From the NCBI RefSeq assembly GCF_016909155.1, contig NZ_JAFBFG010000001.1, positions 124,001 through 188,000 on the forward strand: a stretch of 64,000 nt of DNA, read 5' to 3'. The notes beneath the pieces are model-generated. The model did not search any database, was not told where the DNA came from, and worked only from the letters and a program-made list of their open reading frames with translations. A program made the translations under genes and the position numbers. This DNA is from Chryseomicrobium aureum. Its GTDB lineage: Bacteria; Bacillota; Bacilli; Bacillales_A; Planococcaceae. Of this stretch, positions 52,498-61,894 are shown in pieces. Every line of letters begins with the position of its first letter. The first letter of the stretch is position 1.

Positions 52498-52533
52498 AAA
52501 AAAGAGAGATTCTCAATTGCGAGAACTCTCTTT
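52498..52533 (-). terminator. Terminator of ctaA
   Basis: AAAGAGAG-TTCTC pairs with GAGAA-CTCTCTTT around AATTGC; the minus strand continues with a T-run. Confidence 0.85.
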
Positions 52534-52550
52534 CGATTTTTTACTATTTA

Positions 52551-53471
52551 TTAATCGCGCGTATAATACGCTCGGCTTCGTGAAACAAGAAGTATCATGT
52601 AACAAAGGAGTCCGAACAATAACGTAATAAACAATGAGTGGAACAGAGCCACATATAAGTTTAAGCGAGTCAAAACAGATAACATGCCCGTCGTTGCTTG
52701 AAGAGCAACCAATGTAAAAGCAATAATCCATCCGTAGTAAATCACTTTCTGAGACTTATAATTCTTAATGGCATAAATCATAATGTACAGTAACCAAATG
52801 AAAATCAACGCTGCTGCAGCTCGGTGGCCCATTTGTACCCATTCGTACATATTGCTAGGGAGTGCAAATTCATCATTTCGACAAAGCGGCCAATCGCGGC
52901 AGATCAAACTCGATTCTGTATGGCGAACTAAAGCGCCTGTATAAATGACGACATAGGAATAAAGCGTAACACCGATTGTATGCCATCTTAACTTTTTATC
53001 GATCACTATTTTGCTAGAAGCAAACTTCTTATCTACTTCAAATACCAATAATGTTAATAAGAAAACTGCTGCAAATGAAATTAATGAAATTCCAAAGTGA
53101 AGAGCAAGGATGAAATCACCTTGTCCCCATAATACTTGAGCCGCACCGATAAGTGCTTGTAACACTAGGAAAAAAACAGAAGTGATTGCTAAAAATTTTG
53201 TCTCACGCACATGTCCGATTCGTCGCCAAGACCAAATCGCAAGAGCGAGAATAAGAACGCTGACAGCTAATGTGACCGCGCGGTGTGAAAACTCGATTAA
53301 TACTTCGGCTGTAATTTCTTTTGGAATCAAATTTCCGTTACAGTCTGGCCAGTTCCGACCACAACCAAGACCACTTTCAGTCTTTGTAACGAGAGCCCCT
53401 CCAAGCAAAATCATCAACATACCAAGTGTCGAGAGTACCGAGAGGACTTTTAATAATGGATGTATTTTCAC
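52551..53471 (-). CDS. ctaA: Heme A synthase CtaA
   Basis: This 306-residue membrane enzyme has eight helices in two four-helix bundles and oxidises heme O to heme A. Conserved His residues are in IEFSHRAVT, LALHFGIS, MGHRAAA and ALFHSLF, and the paired cysteines in SGLGCGRNWPDCNG and SSLICRDWPLC. The start is GTG at 53471 behind AAGGTG, giving MKIHPLLKVLSVLS as in B. subtilis CtaA. It is divergent from ctaB, the usual arrangement. Confidence 0.95.
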   Translation of the reverse strand: MKIHPLLKVLSVLSTLGMLMILLGGALVTKTESGLGCGRNWPDCNGNLIPKEITAEVLIEFSHRAVTLAVSVLILALAIWSWRRIGHVRETKFLAITSVFFLVLQALIGAAQVLWGQGDFILALHFGISLISFAAVFLLTLLVFEVDKKFASSKIVIDKKLRWHTIGVTLYSYVVIYTGALVRHTESSLICRDWPLCRNDEFALPSNMYEWVQMGHRAAAALIFIWLLYIMIYAIKNYKSQKVIYYGWIIAFTLVALQATTGMLSVLTRLNLYVALFHSLFITLLFGLLCYMILLVSRSRAYYTRD

Positions 53472-53509
53472 TGCTTCACCTTCATTTCTATACCTTGTCT
53501 GCTCTTTAG

Positions 53510-53538
53510 ATGATAGCGAAAAAAGCACTAAAAAACAA
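53510..53538 (-). promoter_or_regulatory. Candidate promoter of ctaA in the ctaA-ctaB spacer
   Basis: On the minus strand TTGTTT, 17 bp and TATCAT. The rest of the roughly 300-bp divergent spacer (53539-53773) contains AT-rich sequence, a possible rightward -35/-10 for ctaB (TTGTGA, 16 bp, TAGAAA at about 53680-53707) and no recognised operator or coding sequence. Confidence 0.45.
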
Positions 53539-53773
53539 CGAACAAACAGGTACCATCCTGTGACGGCTATATGATTTCACACTTTGTTCATAAATTCGTA
53601 CCTTCCTTTTCACAACTCGACAACAGAAATCCATTACTATTAAGATGTTATGACAAAATGACGATGTAGGCCATAGATTTGTGAAATTCTCGGAACACGC
53701 TAGAAATTCATACGGTTTTTAGTTATAGTTAAGAGTAGCAGATTATGCTTACATGAATGAAAGGAGGCGCAAC

Positions 53774-54691
53774 ATGTCGAACAGTACGACATTAGCTACA
53801 ACGTCTGAGCCGACTGTCGAATCGACAACGTGGATGCAAGATTTTTTAGCACTTATTAAAATTGGCATTGTGAATTCCAATTTGATTACTGCATTTACAG
53901 GTATGTGGTTGGCTTTTCAATTGACGGGACGTAGCTTTATACAGGAATTTGATCTAGTACTGCTGACAATTGGAGGATCTGCACTCATAATTGCTGGTTC
54001 GGCAGCGATGAATAACTGGATTGACCAAGACATTGATCCAATTATGAAGAGAACACGCAAGCGTCCAACAGTAACAGGTCGTTTTTCAAGTTCGTTGGTT
54101 CTGACGATTGCTCTGACTTTGCTCGTTGTAGGCGAAATATTGTTATTTATGGCATCTACATCTGCTGGTGTTTGGGGACTTGCCGGCATCATTAGTTATG
54201 TCGTGCTCTACTCTATGTGGTCAAAACGGAAACATGTCAGCAATACAGTTGTAGGAAGTATTTCAGGAGCTATTCCACCATTAATCGGGTGGGCGGCAAT
54301 TGAACCTGTGATTGGCTGGGAAGCTTGGGCATTATTCTTAATTATGTTCATCTGGCAACCACCGCACTTCTATGCACTTGCTATGAAGCGAACAGAAGAA
54401 TACCGAGCAGCTGACATTCCAATGTTACCAGTAGTAAAAGGCTTTAAACGCACAAAGCGCTCCATTTTAATTTGGGTACTTGCATTGTTACCAGTTCCTT
54501 TCTTACTAAGTTCATTAGGAACAGGGTTTTTAATCCTTGCAACAGCTCTCAATCTTGGATGGCTATGGCTTGCTCTAAAAGGCTATCGTACGCAAGATGA
54601 TTTAAAGTGGGCAACAAAAATGTTTGTTTATTCCCTAAACTACATGACGATCTTATTCGTATCGATTGTGATCTTTGCAATCTTTATCTAA
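53774..54691 (+). CDS. ctaB: Protoheme IX farnesyltransferase (heme O synthase) CtaB
   Basis: This 305-residue UbiA-family prenyltransferase has nine membrane helices. The polyprenyl-diphosphate motif appears as NNWIDQDIDPIMKRTRKRP near residues 80-98, and a second Asp-containing loop includes AMKRTEEYRAADIPMLP. It adds a farnesyl chain to heme B to make heme O, the substrate of CtaA. AAAGGAGG precedes the ATG at 53774; an in-frame ATG seven codons upstream is rejected. First gene of ctaBCDEF. Confidence 0.95.
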   Translation: MSNSTTLATTSEPTVESTTWMQDFLALIKIGIVNSNLITAFTGMWLAFQLTGRSFIQEFDLVLLTIGGSALIIAGSAAMNNWIDQDIDPIMKRTRKRPTVTGRFSSSLVLTIALTLLVVGEILLFMASTSAGVWGLAGIISYVVLYSMWSKRKHVSNTVVGSISGAIPPLIGWAAIEPVIGWEAWALFLIMFIWQPPHFYALAMKRTEEYRAADIPMLPVVKGFKRTKRSILIWVLALLPVPFLLSSLGTGFLILATALNLGWLWLALKGYRTQDDLKWATKMFVYSLNYMTILFVSIVIFAIFI

Positions 54692-54760
54692 TAAGAACCA
54701 TGTAGAGCACATCCGTAAGCGAAGAACATTACAACTATGAAAGTGGGGTTTGATTTAGCG

Positions 54761-55840
54761 ATGATGAAAGGGCTAAAAAAATGGCGACTCTTTTCAATGC
54801 TAGCGGCGCTTATGTTTTTCCTAGCTGCCTGTGGCCAAGAGCAAATTTCAACTTTGACTCCACGAGGTCCAGTAGCTTCTGAACAATTTAACTTATTGAT
54901 TCTTTCTACTGCAATTATGACCTTCGTAATTATTGTCGTTGTTGTTGTCTATGTAATGGCACTCATGAAATTCAGACGCTCAAAAGTTGGGGAAGATACA
55001 ATTCCTGAACAAGTAGAAGGAAACACTAAACTTGAGATTCTTTGGACAGTTATTCCAATCATCTTACTCGTTATTTTGGCAGTTCCGACTGTGTATTATA
55101 CATATACACAAGCTGAAGTAGCTGGAATGGAAGAAGTAGACGAAGAAGGTAACAAAACAGCATTAACTGTAAACGTAAACGCACACCTTTACTGGTGGGA
55201 GTTTGAATATCCAGACTTAGGCATCGTAACTTCACAAGAGTTAGTCGTTCCTACTGGAGAACGCGTTTACTTCAATTTGATGGCAGCAGATGTGAAGCAC
55301 TCCTTCTGGATTCCATCAATCGGTGGTAAGTTAGATACAAACGTTGAAAACATGAACAAATTCTACTTAGAATTTGATATTGAATCTGAAGGCTTAAAAG
55401 ATGGCGTTTTCTACGGAAAATGTGCTGAGCTATGTGGTCCGTCTCACGCACTAATGGACTTTAAAGTAAAATCTGTTAGCCGCGAAGATTTCGACGCGTG
55501 GGTAGCAGCTGCGAATGAAGAACCATCTGCACCTGAATCTGATCTAGCAGTTCAAGGTGAAGAGTTATTCGTTCAAAACGGTTGTATCGGATGTCACGCA
55601 GTATCTGCAGTTGGCGGAGCTGTTGCACAGGGACAAGGTCCAAACGTGGCGACATTTGGCGATCGTAACCGAGTAGCTGGTTACTTAGATTACACGGAAG
55701 AAAACTTAAAAGACTGGATCAAGAATCCACAAGAATACAAGCCAGGAAACAATATGCCTGAGTACCCTAACTTATCAGATGAAGAGTTAGATGCTTTAGC
55801 TGCGTATTTAATGGGCTTATCAGTAGAAAATAAGCAATAG
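54761..55840 (+). CDS. ctaC: Cytochrome c oxidase subunit II (caa3-type, with fused cytochrome c domain)
   Basis: This is a 359-residue lipoprotein subunit. Lipobox FLAA-C is followed by two membrane helices and the cupredoxin domain with the CuA site (HSFWIPS and CAELCGPSHALM). A C-terminal cytochrome c domain has the heme motif CIGCH and a later Met ligand in NNMPEYP. This fusion defines a caa3 oxidase that accepts electrons from cytochrome c. The start is uncertain: two ATGs at 54761 and 54764 with GTGGGG rather far upstream, and another ATG at 54737. Confidence 0.93.
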   Translation: MMKGLKKWRLFSMLAALMFFLAACGQEQISTLTPRGPVASEQFNLLILSTAIMTFVIIVVVVVYVMALMKFRRSKVGEDTIPEQVEGNTKLEILWTVIPIILLVILAVPTVYYTYTQAEVAGMEEVDEEGNKTALTVNVNAHLYWWEFEYPDLGIVTSQELVVPTGERVYFNLMAADVKHSFWIPSIGGKLDTNVENMNKFYLEFDIESEGLKDGVFYGKCAELCGPSHALMDFKVKSVSREDFDAWVAAANEEPSAPESDLAVQGEELFVQNGCIGCHAVSAVGGAVAQGQGPNVATFGDRNRVAGYLDYTEENLKDWIKNPQEYKPGNNMPEYPNLSDEELDALAAYLMGLSVENKQ

Positions 55841-55858
55841 TCGAAGGAGGTAGGAACT

Positions 55859-57724
55859 GTGAGCGCAATCGCACAGAAAAAAGGCTTTGGCTCCGTATTA
55901 TGGGACTGGCTTACAACAGTTGACCATAAGAAAATTGCCATCCTTTATTTAGCATCAGGTGGATTCTTCTTCATTGTCGGTGGTATCGAGGCAATGCTGA
56001 TTCGTATCCAGTTAGCTGTACCGGGTAACGACTTCTTAAGTGCCGGTCTATACAATGAAATCCTTACTATGCATGGTACGACAATGATTTTCCTTGCTGC
56101 CATGCCGATATTATTTGGATATATGAATGCCGTAGTTCCACTTCAAATTGGAGCACGTGACGTTGCATTCCCATTCTTAAACTCACTTGGTTTCTGGTTG
56201 TTCTTCTTCGGAGGAATTTTCCTTAACCTATCTTGGTTCATGGGAGGAGCGCCAGATGCTGGATGGACATCGTATGCATCGCTCTCGCTTTACTCACCTG
56301 GAAATGGTATTGACTTCTACGCACTTGGACTTCAGGTCTCTGGGGCCGGTACGTATATTGCCGGGATTAACTTCCTAGTAACAATCATTAACATGCGTGC
56401 ACCTGGTATGACATATATGCGTATGCCACTATTCACGTGGACAACGTTTGTCGCATCTGCACTTATTTTATTCGCATTCCCACCACTTACAATCGGTCTT
56501 TTCTTCTTGATCTTTGACCGTATGTTCGGTGCGAACTTCTTTGATCATACAATGGGTGGAAACACAATTATCTGGGAGCACTTATTCTGGATCTTCGGTC
56601 ACCCTGAGGTATACATCCTGATTTTACCGGCATTCGGTATTTTCTCTGAAATCTTTGCCATCTTCTCACGTAAACGTTTATTCGGTTACTCAGCGATGGT
56701 ATTTGCAACAGTTCTTATCGGTTTCTTAGGATTCATGGTATGGGCTCACCACATGTTCACAGTAGGTCTTGGGCCAACAGCAAACGCAATCTTCGCTGTA
56801 GCGACCATGGCAATTGCGGTACCAACTGGTGTGAAAATCTTTAACTGGCTCCTCACAATTTGGGGCGGTAGCATCAAAGTCACAACACCAATGCTTTACG
56901 CTTTAGGATTTATTCCTTCATTCGTAGCAGGTGGTGTAACAGGGGTCATGCAGGCAGCTGCACCACTTGATTACCAATTACACGATTCATACTTCATCGT
57001 AGCTCACTTCCACTACGTAATCGTAGGTGGGGTAGTACTAGCAATCTTAGCGGGTCTGCACTTGTACTGGCCGTTAATGTTCAACCAAATGTTAGATGAG
57101 AAACTTGGAAAAATCACATTCTGGTTATTCTTCTTCGGTTTCCATGCAACATTCTTTATCCAACACTTCTTAGGATTAATGGGTATGCCACGTCGTGTAT
57201 TCACATTCGTAGGAGATCAAGGTTGGGACGCATTCAACGCAATCAGTTCTGGTGGTGCCGTATTCATGGCACTTGGAGTTATCGTGTTAGTGGTGAACAT
57301 CGTGAAAACTGTTGTTCAAAACAAACCGGCTGGAACGGATCCTTGGGAAGATGGACGCACACTTGAGTGGGCGATTCCACAACCAGTTCCATTCTACAAC
57401 TTCAAACGTACACCACTTGTTCGTGGTCTAGATACATTCTGGATCGAGAAACAAGAAGGAAATAAAGAAGGTATGACATACGCTGAACCACTTAGCGATA
57501 TTCACATGCCAAACAACTCATTCATTCCATTTGTAATGTCACTTGGTCTGTTCATCGCATCATTTGGTGCACTTTACAACGGTGAAAAAACGTGGGCTGT
57601 TCCGGTACTAGTAATCGGTCTAGCAATCACAGTTATCTCTATGGGTGTCCGTTCATGGAAAGATGACCACGGATATCATATCCATAAAGAAGATTTAATG
57701 GATGACAAAGGGGGTAAATACTAA
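55859..57724 (+). CDS. ctaD: Cytochrome c oxidase subunit I
   Basis: This 621-residue membrane subunit has at least twelve helices and contains the heme a, heme a3 and CuB ligands: MHGTTMIF (heme a), [18 protein letters not shown] (CuB His cross-linked to Tyr), WAHHMFTVG (CuB pair) and [13 protein letters not shown] (heme a3 and a). The start is GTG behind GAAGGAGG. It is the catalytic core of the proton-pumping oxidase. It overlaps ctaE by one base (TAATG). Confidence 0.97.
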   Translation: MSAIAQKKGFGSVLWDWLTTVDHKKIAILYLASGGFFFIVGGIEAMLIRIQLAVPGNDFLSAGLYNEILTMHGTTMIFLAAMPILFGYMNAVVPLQIGARDVAFPFLNSLGFWLFFFGGIFLNLSWFMGGAPDAGWTSYASLSLYSPGNGIDFYALGLQVSGAGTYIAGINFLVTIINMRAPGMTYMRMPLFTWTTFVASALILFAFPPLTIGLFFLIFDRMFGANFFDHTMGGNTIIWEHLFWIFGHPEVYILILPAFGIFSEIFAIFSRKRLFGYSAMVFATVLIGFLGFMVWAHHMFTVGLGPTANAIFAVATMAIAVPTGVKIFNWLLTIWGGSIKVTTPMLYALGFIPSFVAGGVTGVMQAAAPLDYQLHDSYFIVAHFHYVIVGGVVLAILAGLHLYWPLMFNQMLDEKLGKITFWLFFFGFHATFFIQHFLGLMGMPRRVFTFVGDQGWDAFNAISSGGAVFMALGVIVLVVNIVKTVVQNKPAGTDPWEDGRTLEWAIPQPVPFYNFKRTPLVRGLDTFWIEKQEGNKEGMTYAEPLSDIHMPNNSFIPFVMSLGLFIASFGALYNGEKTWAVPVLVIGLAITVISMGVRSWKDDHGYHIHKEDLMDDKGGKY

Positions 57725-58356
57725 TGGCTGAAGAAATTAAATATACCCCACAAACGTGGCCGGAACATCCGGAAACGGCTAATCTTGAAGGTAAAAATAA
57801 GTTCTTAGGTTTCTGGTTATTCCTTGGTGGAGAGACTGTTCTCTTCGCATCTTTATTCGCAACATACTTAGCGTTGAAGGATAAAGGTCCAGAAGGTATG
57901 ACATTCACAACACAGTCTTTGTTTAGTGAAGGATTACCTCTTGTATTCCTTATGACGATGTTACTTTTAACATCTTCTTTAACATCTGTTTACGCAATGT
58001 ACCACATGAAGAACTTTAATTTCCGTGGTATGCAAACATGGATGGCAATCACTGTATTACTAGGTCTAGGATTCTTGGCTCTTGAGATCTACGAGTTCTA
58101 TCACTATGTACACATTGGTTTCTACTTCTCACAGAGTGCTTTCTCTTCTGCATTCTTTACATTAGTTGGAACACACGGTCTTCACGTAGTGATTGGTTTA
58201 GGATGGATCATCCTTCTTATGCTACGTAATGCAAAACGCGGATTGTCTGTATACAATGCGCAGAAGTATTACACAGCTTCACTATACTGGCACTTCATTG
58301 ATGTTGTGTGGGTATTCATCTTCACAGTAGTTTACTTGATGGGAGTGATGGGTTAA
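57724..58356 (+). CDS. ctaE: Cytochrome c oxidase subunit III
   Basis: This 210-residue membrane subunit has five helices, typical of the bacterial short form, with LGGETVLFASLFATYLAL at the start and THGLHVVIGLGWI and WHFIDVVWVFIF at the end. It is translationally coupled to ctaD by a one-base overlap. Confidence 0.95.
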   Translation: MAEEIKYTPQTWPEHPETANLEGKNKFLGFWLFLGGETVLFASLFATYLALKDKGPEGMTFTTQSLFSEGLPLVFLMTMLLLTSSLTSVYAMYHMKNFNFRGMQTWMAITVLLGLGFLALEIYEFYHYVHIGFYFSQSAFSSAFFTLVGTHGLHVVIGLGWIILLMLRNAKRGLSVYNAQKYYTASLYWHFIDVVWVFIFTVVYLMGVMG

Positions 58357-58357
58357 G

Positions 58358-58693
58358 ATGGGTCACGATACACATGTTGTTGTAGCGAAAAACAAGACAC
58401 AATATGAATACGCGCGTCGCAAACGTTCACATCACATGCAAATGCAAGTCGTTACTTTTGCGATTATGATTTTCTTAACATTTATCGCTTTTGCAACAGT
58501 AGCTGCAGGCATGTCTGCATTTTATGTAGCACCTGTCATCTTGCTGCTTGCAGCAGTACAAGTAGTCCTTCAACTTTATTATTTCATGCATATGAGTGAT
58601 AAAGGCCATAACATGGCTGCGTTCTTCTTATACAGTGGCGCATTGTTCGGCTTCACATTTATCATCACATTCTTAACGATTGTTTGGTGGTAA
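58358..58693 (+). CDS. ctaF: Cytochrome c oxidase subunit IV (caa3)
   Basis: This 111-residue subunit has three membrane helices and a His-containing QLYYFMHMSDKGHNMAAFF stretch. Its ATG is one base after the ctaE stop. Last gene of ctaBCDEF, followed by a terminator. Confidence 0.93.
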   Translation: MGHDTHVVVAKNKTQYEYARRKRSHHMQMQVVTFAIMIFLTFIAFATVAAGMSAFYVAPVILLLAAVQVVLQLYYFMHMSDKGHNMAAFFLYSGALFGFTFIITFLTIVWW

Positions 58694-58700
58694 GTGAGAA

Positions 58701-58728
58701 AGGCCCCCGGTTTTGGGGGTCTTTTTTT
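58701..58728 (+). terminator. Terminator of the cta operon
   Basis: AGGCCCCC pairs with GGGGGTCT around GGTTTT, then seven T residues. Confidence 0.92.
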
Positions 58729-58734
58729 ATTTAT

Positions 58735-58863
58735 AGGTACCTGTCCCAAACACTATTCTGACATTCATGACTATTCATTCATCATGCAAATTGACAGCTG
58801 ATTTTTGCGTTATTGTATACATATTTATAAATTGTGTTGGAATTGTTTGGGGGACAGGTACCT
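58735..58863. repeat. 129-bp element flanked by AGGTACCTGTCCC inverted repeats (REPIN-like)
   Basis: The left arm AGGTACCTGTCCCAAAC and the right arm GTTTGGGGGACAGGTACCT are complementary except for two extra G residues in the right arm. The AT-rich interior holds TTGACA followed 17-19 bp later by TGTATACA, which resembles a promoter pointing right. A degenerate third copy (GGGTGACAGGCAC) lies at 58905-58918. The GACAGGTACC core resembles palindromes I associate with REP-type elements mobilised by Y1 transposases. No transposase gene is in the window. Confidence 0.65.
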
Positions 58864-58930
58864 TTTGGGAACTGCTGGGATTTATTTATTTCACTTCATT
58901 TGATTGGGTGACAGGCACAGATTCTTCCAA

Positions 58931-59050
58931 GACTAGAGTTGAGTGGAGGGGCTGCTTTCCGAGGGCGCGTCGTGAGTCTCCTCGGCTGCGAGAAGTGCAA
59001 GCTTCTCGTATGCCAAGAGGAGGCTCCGGTATGCTCCCCCTGGAACTCAC
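58931..59050 (-). repeat. Divergent type A-related repeat
   Basis: It begins GACTAGAGTTGAGTGGAGG as the type A end does, continues GGGCTGCTTTCCGAGGGCGC, has a hairpin AGAAGTGCAAGCTTCT, and closes CCCCCTGGAACTCAC. It is more divergent than the other type A copies. It is followed by a GTGGAGTTCTCCACATC palindrome (59091-59107). Confidence 0.65.
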
Positions 59051-59130
59051 TACCGTAGCGTCAGAGATTGACGACATTAAAAGTTCTAGAGTGGAGTTCT
59101 CCACATCTCGGGTTATCGGGTTTCGACTTC

Positions 59131-59256
59131 GAATGAAATCGAGTTGCGCCTCCTAGAAATCCCGCAAAAAGCCATCGCATCCCATGAAGCAAAACACGCT
59201 TCACGGGCTCCGCTGTCATTTCGCACAATTTCTGACCAGTCGGCTCCACATCTAAT
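59131..59256 (-). repeat. Type B intergenic repeat, copy 3
   Basis: It runs from GAATGAAATCGAGTTGCGCC to CAGTCGGCTCCACATCTAA, near-identical to the copies at 38.6 and 39.0 kb, including the TGAAGC...GCTTCA hairpin. Its edge lies 23 bp before the ctaG promoter. Confidence 0.88.
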
Positions 59257-59278
59257 AAGAATGTTCACTCCCTGTTCA

Positions 59279-59307
59279 TTGATGTGAACGCATTTCGGGG
59301 CTATAAT
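59279..59307 (+). promoter_or_regulatory. Promoter of ctaG
   Basis: TTGATG, 17 bp and a perfect TATAAT end 36 bp before the start codon. Confidence 0.78.
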
Positions 59308-59342
59308 ACAAGTAGTGACTGCATAAGGAGAGGTGAGATACC

Positions 59343-60248
59343 TTGTCAATTTCAGAATTCGGTTTTGTCGCAAACTGGAGTCCCTATCTATTTGTTATTC
59401 TAGCTCTACTCACAGCGGGCTATTTCTATATCACCGGACCAGGACGTCATCGCTTTGCTGTGTCTGAGCCAGTAACATCTTCAGAACGTTCATACTTTGT
59501 AGGGAGTATGCTACTTCTGTACATCGTCAAAGGATCACCTGTTGACTTGATAGGTCATATTTTATTCTCGGTACATATGGCACAAATGGCTATACTGTTA
59601 CTATTAATTCCGATTCTCCTGATGAAAGGGATTCCATGGTGGATTTGGGAGACGCTTCTCAGCAAACCGCTTTTTGCAAAACCCTTTAATTTTGTAACAA
59701 AGCCATTGCTAGCGCTAGTTGTATTTAGTGTATTCTTTTCTTTCTACCACATTCCATTAATTTTTGATCAAATCAAAATGAATGAAATTTTACACACCGT
59801 AGTGACATTCGCGTTATTCTTATCTGCCATCTTTATGTGGTGGTCTGTGGTCGATGTGACGAAAAATCAAAAAACGCTACATGGGCTCAAAAAAATTGGA
59901 TTTATTATAGGAAGTGCCGTATTAATTACACCCGCTTGTGCGCTTATCATTTTTGCAAGTGACCCGATGTATGCTACTTATACAGATGCAGATGCTTGGC
60001 AAAAAGCGATGGAGCTTTGTGTTCCAGCATCGACTCTTTCCCAATTATCTTTATCTGGACCAGAATTATTTACAAGCATGTCAGCTCATGAAGATCAACA
60101 GCTTGGCGGAATCATTATGAAAATTATCCAAGAGCTCATTTATGCTGTATTGTTATCGAGTGTATTTTTTGCTTGGTACCGTAATGAGCAAGACCGAGCA
60201 GATGAAATTACAGAACAAGCTATTCGCGATCTTCAAACGAGAGTATAA
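59343..60248 (+). CDS. ctaG: Cytochrome c oxidase assembly factor CtaG (caa3-type)
   Basis: This 301-residue membrane protein has seven helices. Family residues include LYIVKGSPVDLIGHILFSVHM, GIPWWIWE and the late HEDQQLGGIIMKIIQEL. In B. subtilis CtaG is needed for formation of active caa3 oxidase, probably copper delivery. The start is TTG behind GAGAGGTGA. It has its own promoter and is separated from ctaF by about 650 bp of repeats, unlike the compact B. subtilis arrangement. Confidence 0.92.
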   Translation: MSISEFGFVANWSPYLFVILALLTAGYFYITGPGRHRFAVSEPVTSSERSYFVGSMLLLYIVKGSPVDLIGHILFSVHMAQMAILLLLIPILLMKGIPWWIWETLLSKPLFAKPFNFVTKPLLALVVFSVFFSFYHIPLIFDQIKMNEILHTVVTFALFLSAIFMWWSVVDVTKNQKTLHGLKKIGFIIGSAVLITPACALIIFASDPMYATYTDADAWQKAMELCVPASTLSQLSLSGPELFTSMSAHEDQQLGGIIMKIIQELIYAVLLSSVFFAWYRNEQDRADEITEQAIRDLQTRV

Positions 60249-60268
60249 AGACTTAAAGGAGAATTGGA

Positions 60269-60730
60269 ATGACGCTACCCTTATTGCCAACAATCAGTAC
60301 ATTTTTTATTGTACTCAGTGCTATACTAGTCGCAATTGGCTGGTACTTGATCAAGCAAAGAAAAATTGAAGCACATAAAAAAACGATGCTAGCTGCTGCT
60401 GCATCGGCATTAACATTCTTTATTATTTACGTATCGCGCACACTTTTTGTTGGAAACACAGCATTTGGTGGACCAGACGATATCAAAATTTATTACACGC
60501 TATTTTTAATCTTCCATATTATTTTGGCGACTACAGGTGCTGTGTTTGGTCTTACCACACTTTACTTAGGTCTCAAAAACAACATCGAAAAACATCGCAA
60601 ATGGGGACCAATTACATCAGTAGTCTGGTTTTTTGTAGCTATTACAGGAGTCGCTGTCTATTGTCTTCTTTACGTATTCTATACGGGTGGAGAAACGACT
60701 TCACTTTTTAAAGCAATATTAGGGAATTAA
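60269..60730 (+). CDS. DUF420 family membrane protein (YozB-like)
   Basis: This 153-residue protein has four or five membrane helices. Family stretches include LPTISTFFIVLSAILVAIGW, RKIEAHKKTMLAAA, YYTLFLIFHIILA and HRKWGPITSVVWFFVAITG, with conserved His residues facing the membrane. DUF420 proteins have been implicated in cytochrome oxidase maturation in Firmicutes, which fits the position 20 bp after ctaG. AAAGGAG precedes the ATG. Confidence 0.85.
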   Translation: MTLPLLPTISTFFIVLSAILVAIGWYLIKQRKIEAHKKTMLAAAASALTFFIIYVSRTLFVGNTAFGGPDDIKIYYTLFLIFHIILATTGAVFGLTTLYLGLKNNIEKHRKWGPITSVVWFFVAITGVAVYCLLYVFYTGGETTSLFKAILGN

Positions 60731-60732
60731 TA

Positions 60733-60769
60733 AAAAGCCTTTCCGATCACTTTGATCGGAAAGGCTTTT
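60733..60769. terminator. Bidirectional terminator between the DUF420 gene and the AI-2E permease gene
   Basis: A stem of about 17 bp (AAAAGCCTTTCCGATCA / TGATCGGAAAGGCTTTT) has T-runs on both sides. Confidence 0.93.
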
Positions 60770-60770
60770 A

Positions 60771-61832
60771 CTATAGTTTGAAATCTAATTTAATAATGCC
60801 AGCTTCTTTAGCTGTCGTGAAAATGATAACGACCAATGGGCCTACGATAAAGCCTACCAAGCCAAATAATTTAGCACCAATAAACATAGCGATTAAAACA
60901 GCAAGTGGGGAGAGTCCCATTTGAACACCCATAACTTTAGGTTCGACTGTTCGGCGAATGATCAGAAGAATAATTCCTAAAATAGTTAATTTTGTTCCAA
61001 GTGCGATATTTCCCATCGCGAATGCGCCAATTGCCCAAGGCGCCATAATAATAATGGAGCCGAGTATTGGAATTACATCAATTACCCAGATAATAAGGGC
61101 CATCACTAATGCATATTCCGGAATAATAATATATAAGCCAACTAAACTAGCAAATAAAATGATGAAACTCACCATTACTTGGGCTTTCATAAAACCAAAA
61201 ATAACGCGTTTAATTCCAGAATACATAAATAAGATTTTATCTGCAGTTTCGTTAGAGAAGTAACTAAAAAACTTCCCACGCAAGTTTGGTAGATCTAACA
61301 TAAATAAAAAGAGAGCAATTAAAAACACAATAAAACTTACAAGCAAATTTGGAATTCCAGCCAACAAGCTTGTGATGTTGTCGTAATTGACAATTGCTAA
61401 AAGTGAAAGTTGTAAACTATTTAAAGTGGCATCGACTTCAGTTTGAATGGACTCCACGACTTCGAGGGGAAGACCTGCAGTTAAATCAAAAAGTTGATTT
61501 TGTAAATTGATCCATATAACACCCAAATCGTTTAAGTAAGAAGGGAAGGCTTTTGACCATTCGATAATGCGTGAAATTAATGAAGTAATCATAAAGTAAA
61601 ATAAGAGGATAAACAATCCGAACGTTAGTGTGTAATTCACTATTACGGAAGTTTTGCGGCTCAACTTAAAGCGATTTTGTGAAAAATGTACAAGTGGTTC
61701 AACAAAAATGGCAACAAGTAATGCCAAAATGATAGGTACCGAGACCGGCAAAATGACAAGTGCGAGAATAGCTAAGATAGTTAGTAAAATAATATTTCGT
61801 ACTAGTGTACGATCGATTCGTTTCACTTTCAC
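60771..61832 (-). CDS. AI-2E family transporter
   Basis: This 353-residue membrane protein of the PF01594 permease family has an N-terminal helix pair, an amphipathic middle (about 85-145) and a C-terminal cluster of helices with PILGSIIIMAPWAIGAF, EPKVMGVQMGLSPLAVLIAMFIG and GPLVVII. The family includes E. coli TqsA, B. subtilis YtvI/YrrI and some Na+/H+ antiporters, so the substrate cannot be inferred. The start is GTG behind AAAGGAG. Confidence 0.88.
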   Translation of the reverse strand: MKVKRIDRTLVRNIILLTILAILALVILPVSVPIILALLVAIFVEPLVHFSQNRFKLSRKTSVIVNYTLTFGLFILLFYFMITSLISRIIEWSKAFPSYLNDLGVIWINLQNQLFDLTAGLPLEVVESIQTEVDATLNSLQLSLLAIVNYDNITSLLAGIPNLLVSFIVFLIALFLFMLDLPNLRGKFFSYFSNETADKILFMYSGIKRVIFGFMKAQVMVSFIILFASLVGLYIIIPEYALVMALIIWVIDVIPILGSIIIMAPWAIGAFAMGNIALGTKLTILGIILLIIRRTVEPKVMGVQMGLSPLAVLIAMFIGAKLFGLVGFIVGPLVVIIFTTAKEAGIIKLDFKL

Positions 61833-61857
61833 TGCATGCGCTCCTTTAGAAGTAGGT

Positions 61858-61888
61858 AAGAAAAAAGAGTAGAGTGACCTCTACTCCT
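61858..61888 (-). terminator. Terminator of the ylbA-like gene
   Basis: An 8-bp stem (GAGTAGAG / CTCTACTC) with a TGAC loop is followed by a T-run on the minus strand. Confidence 0.85.
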
Positions 61889-61894
61889 TTCAAA

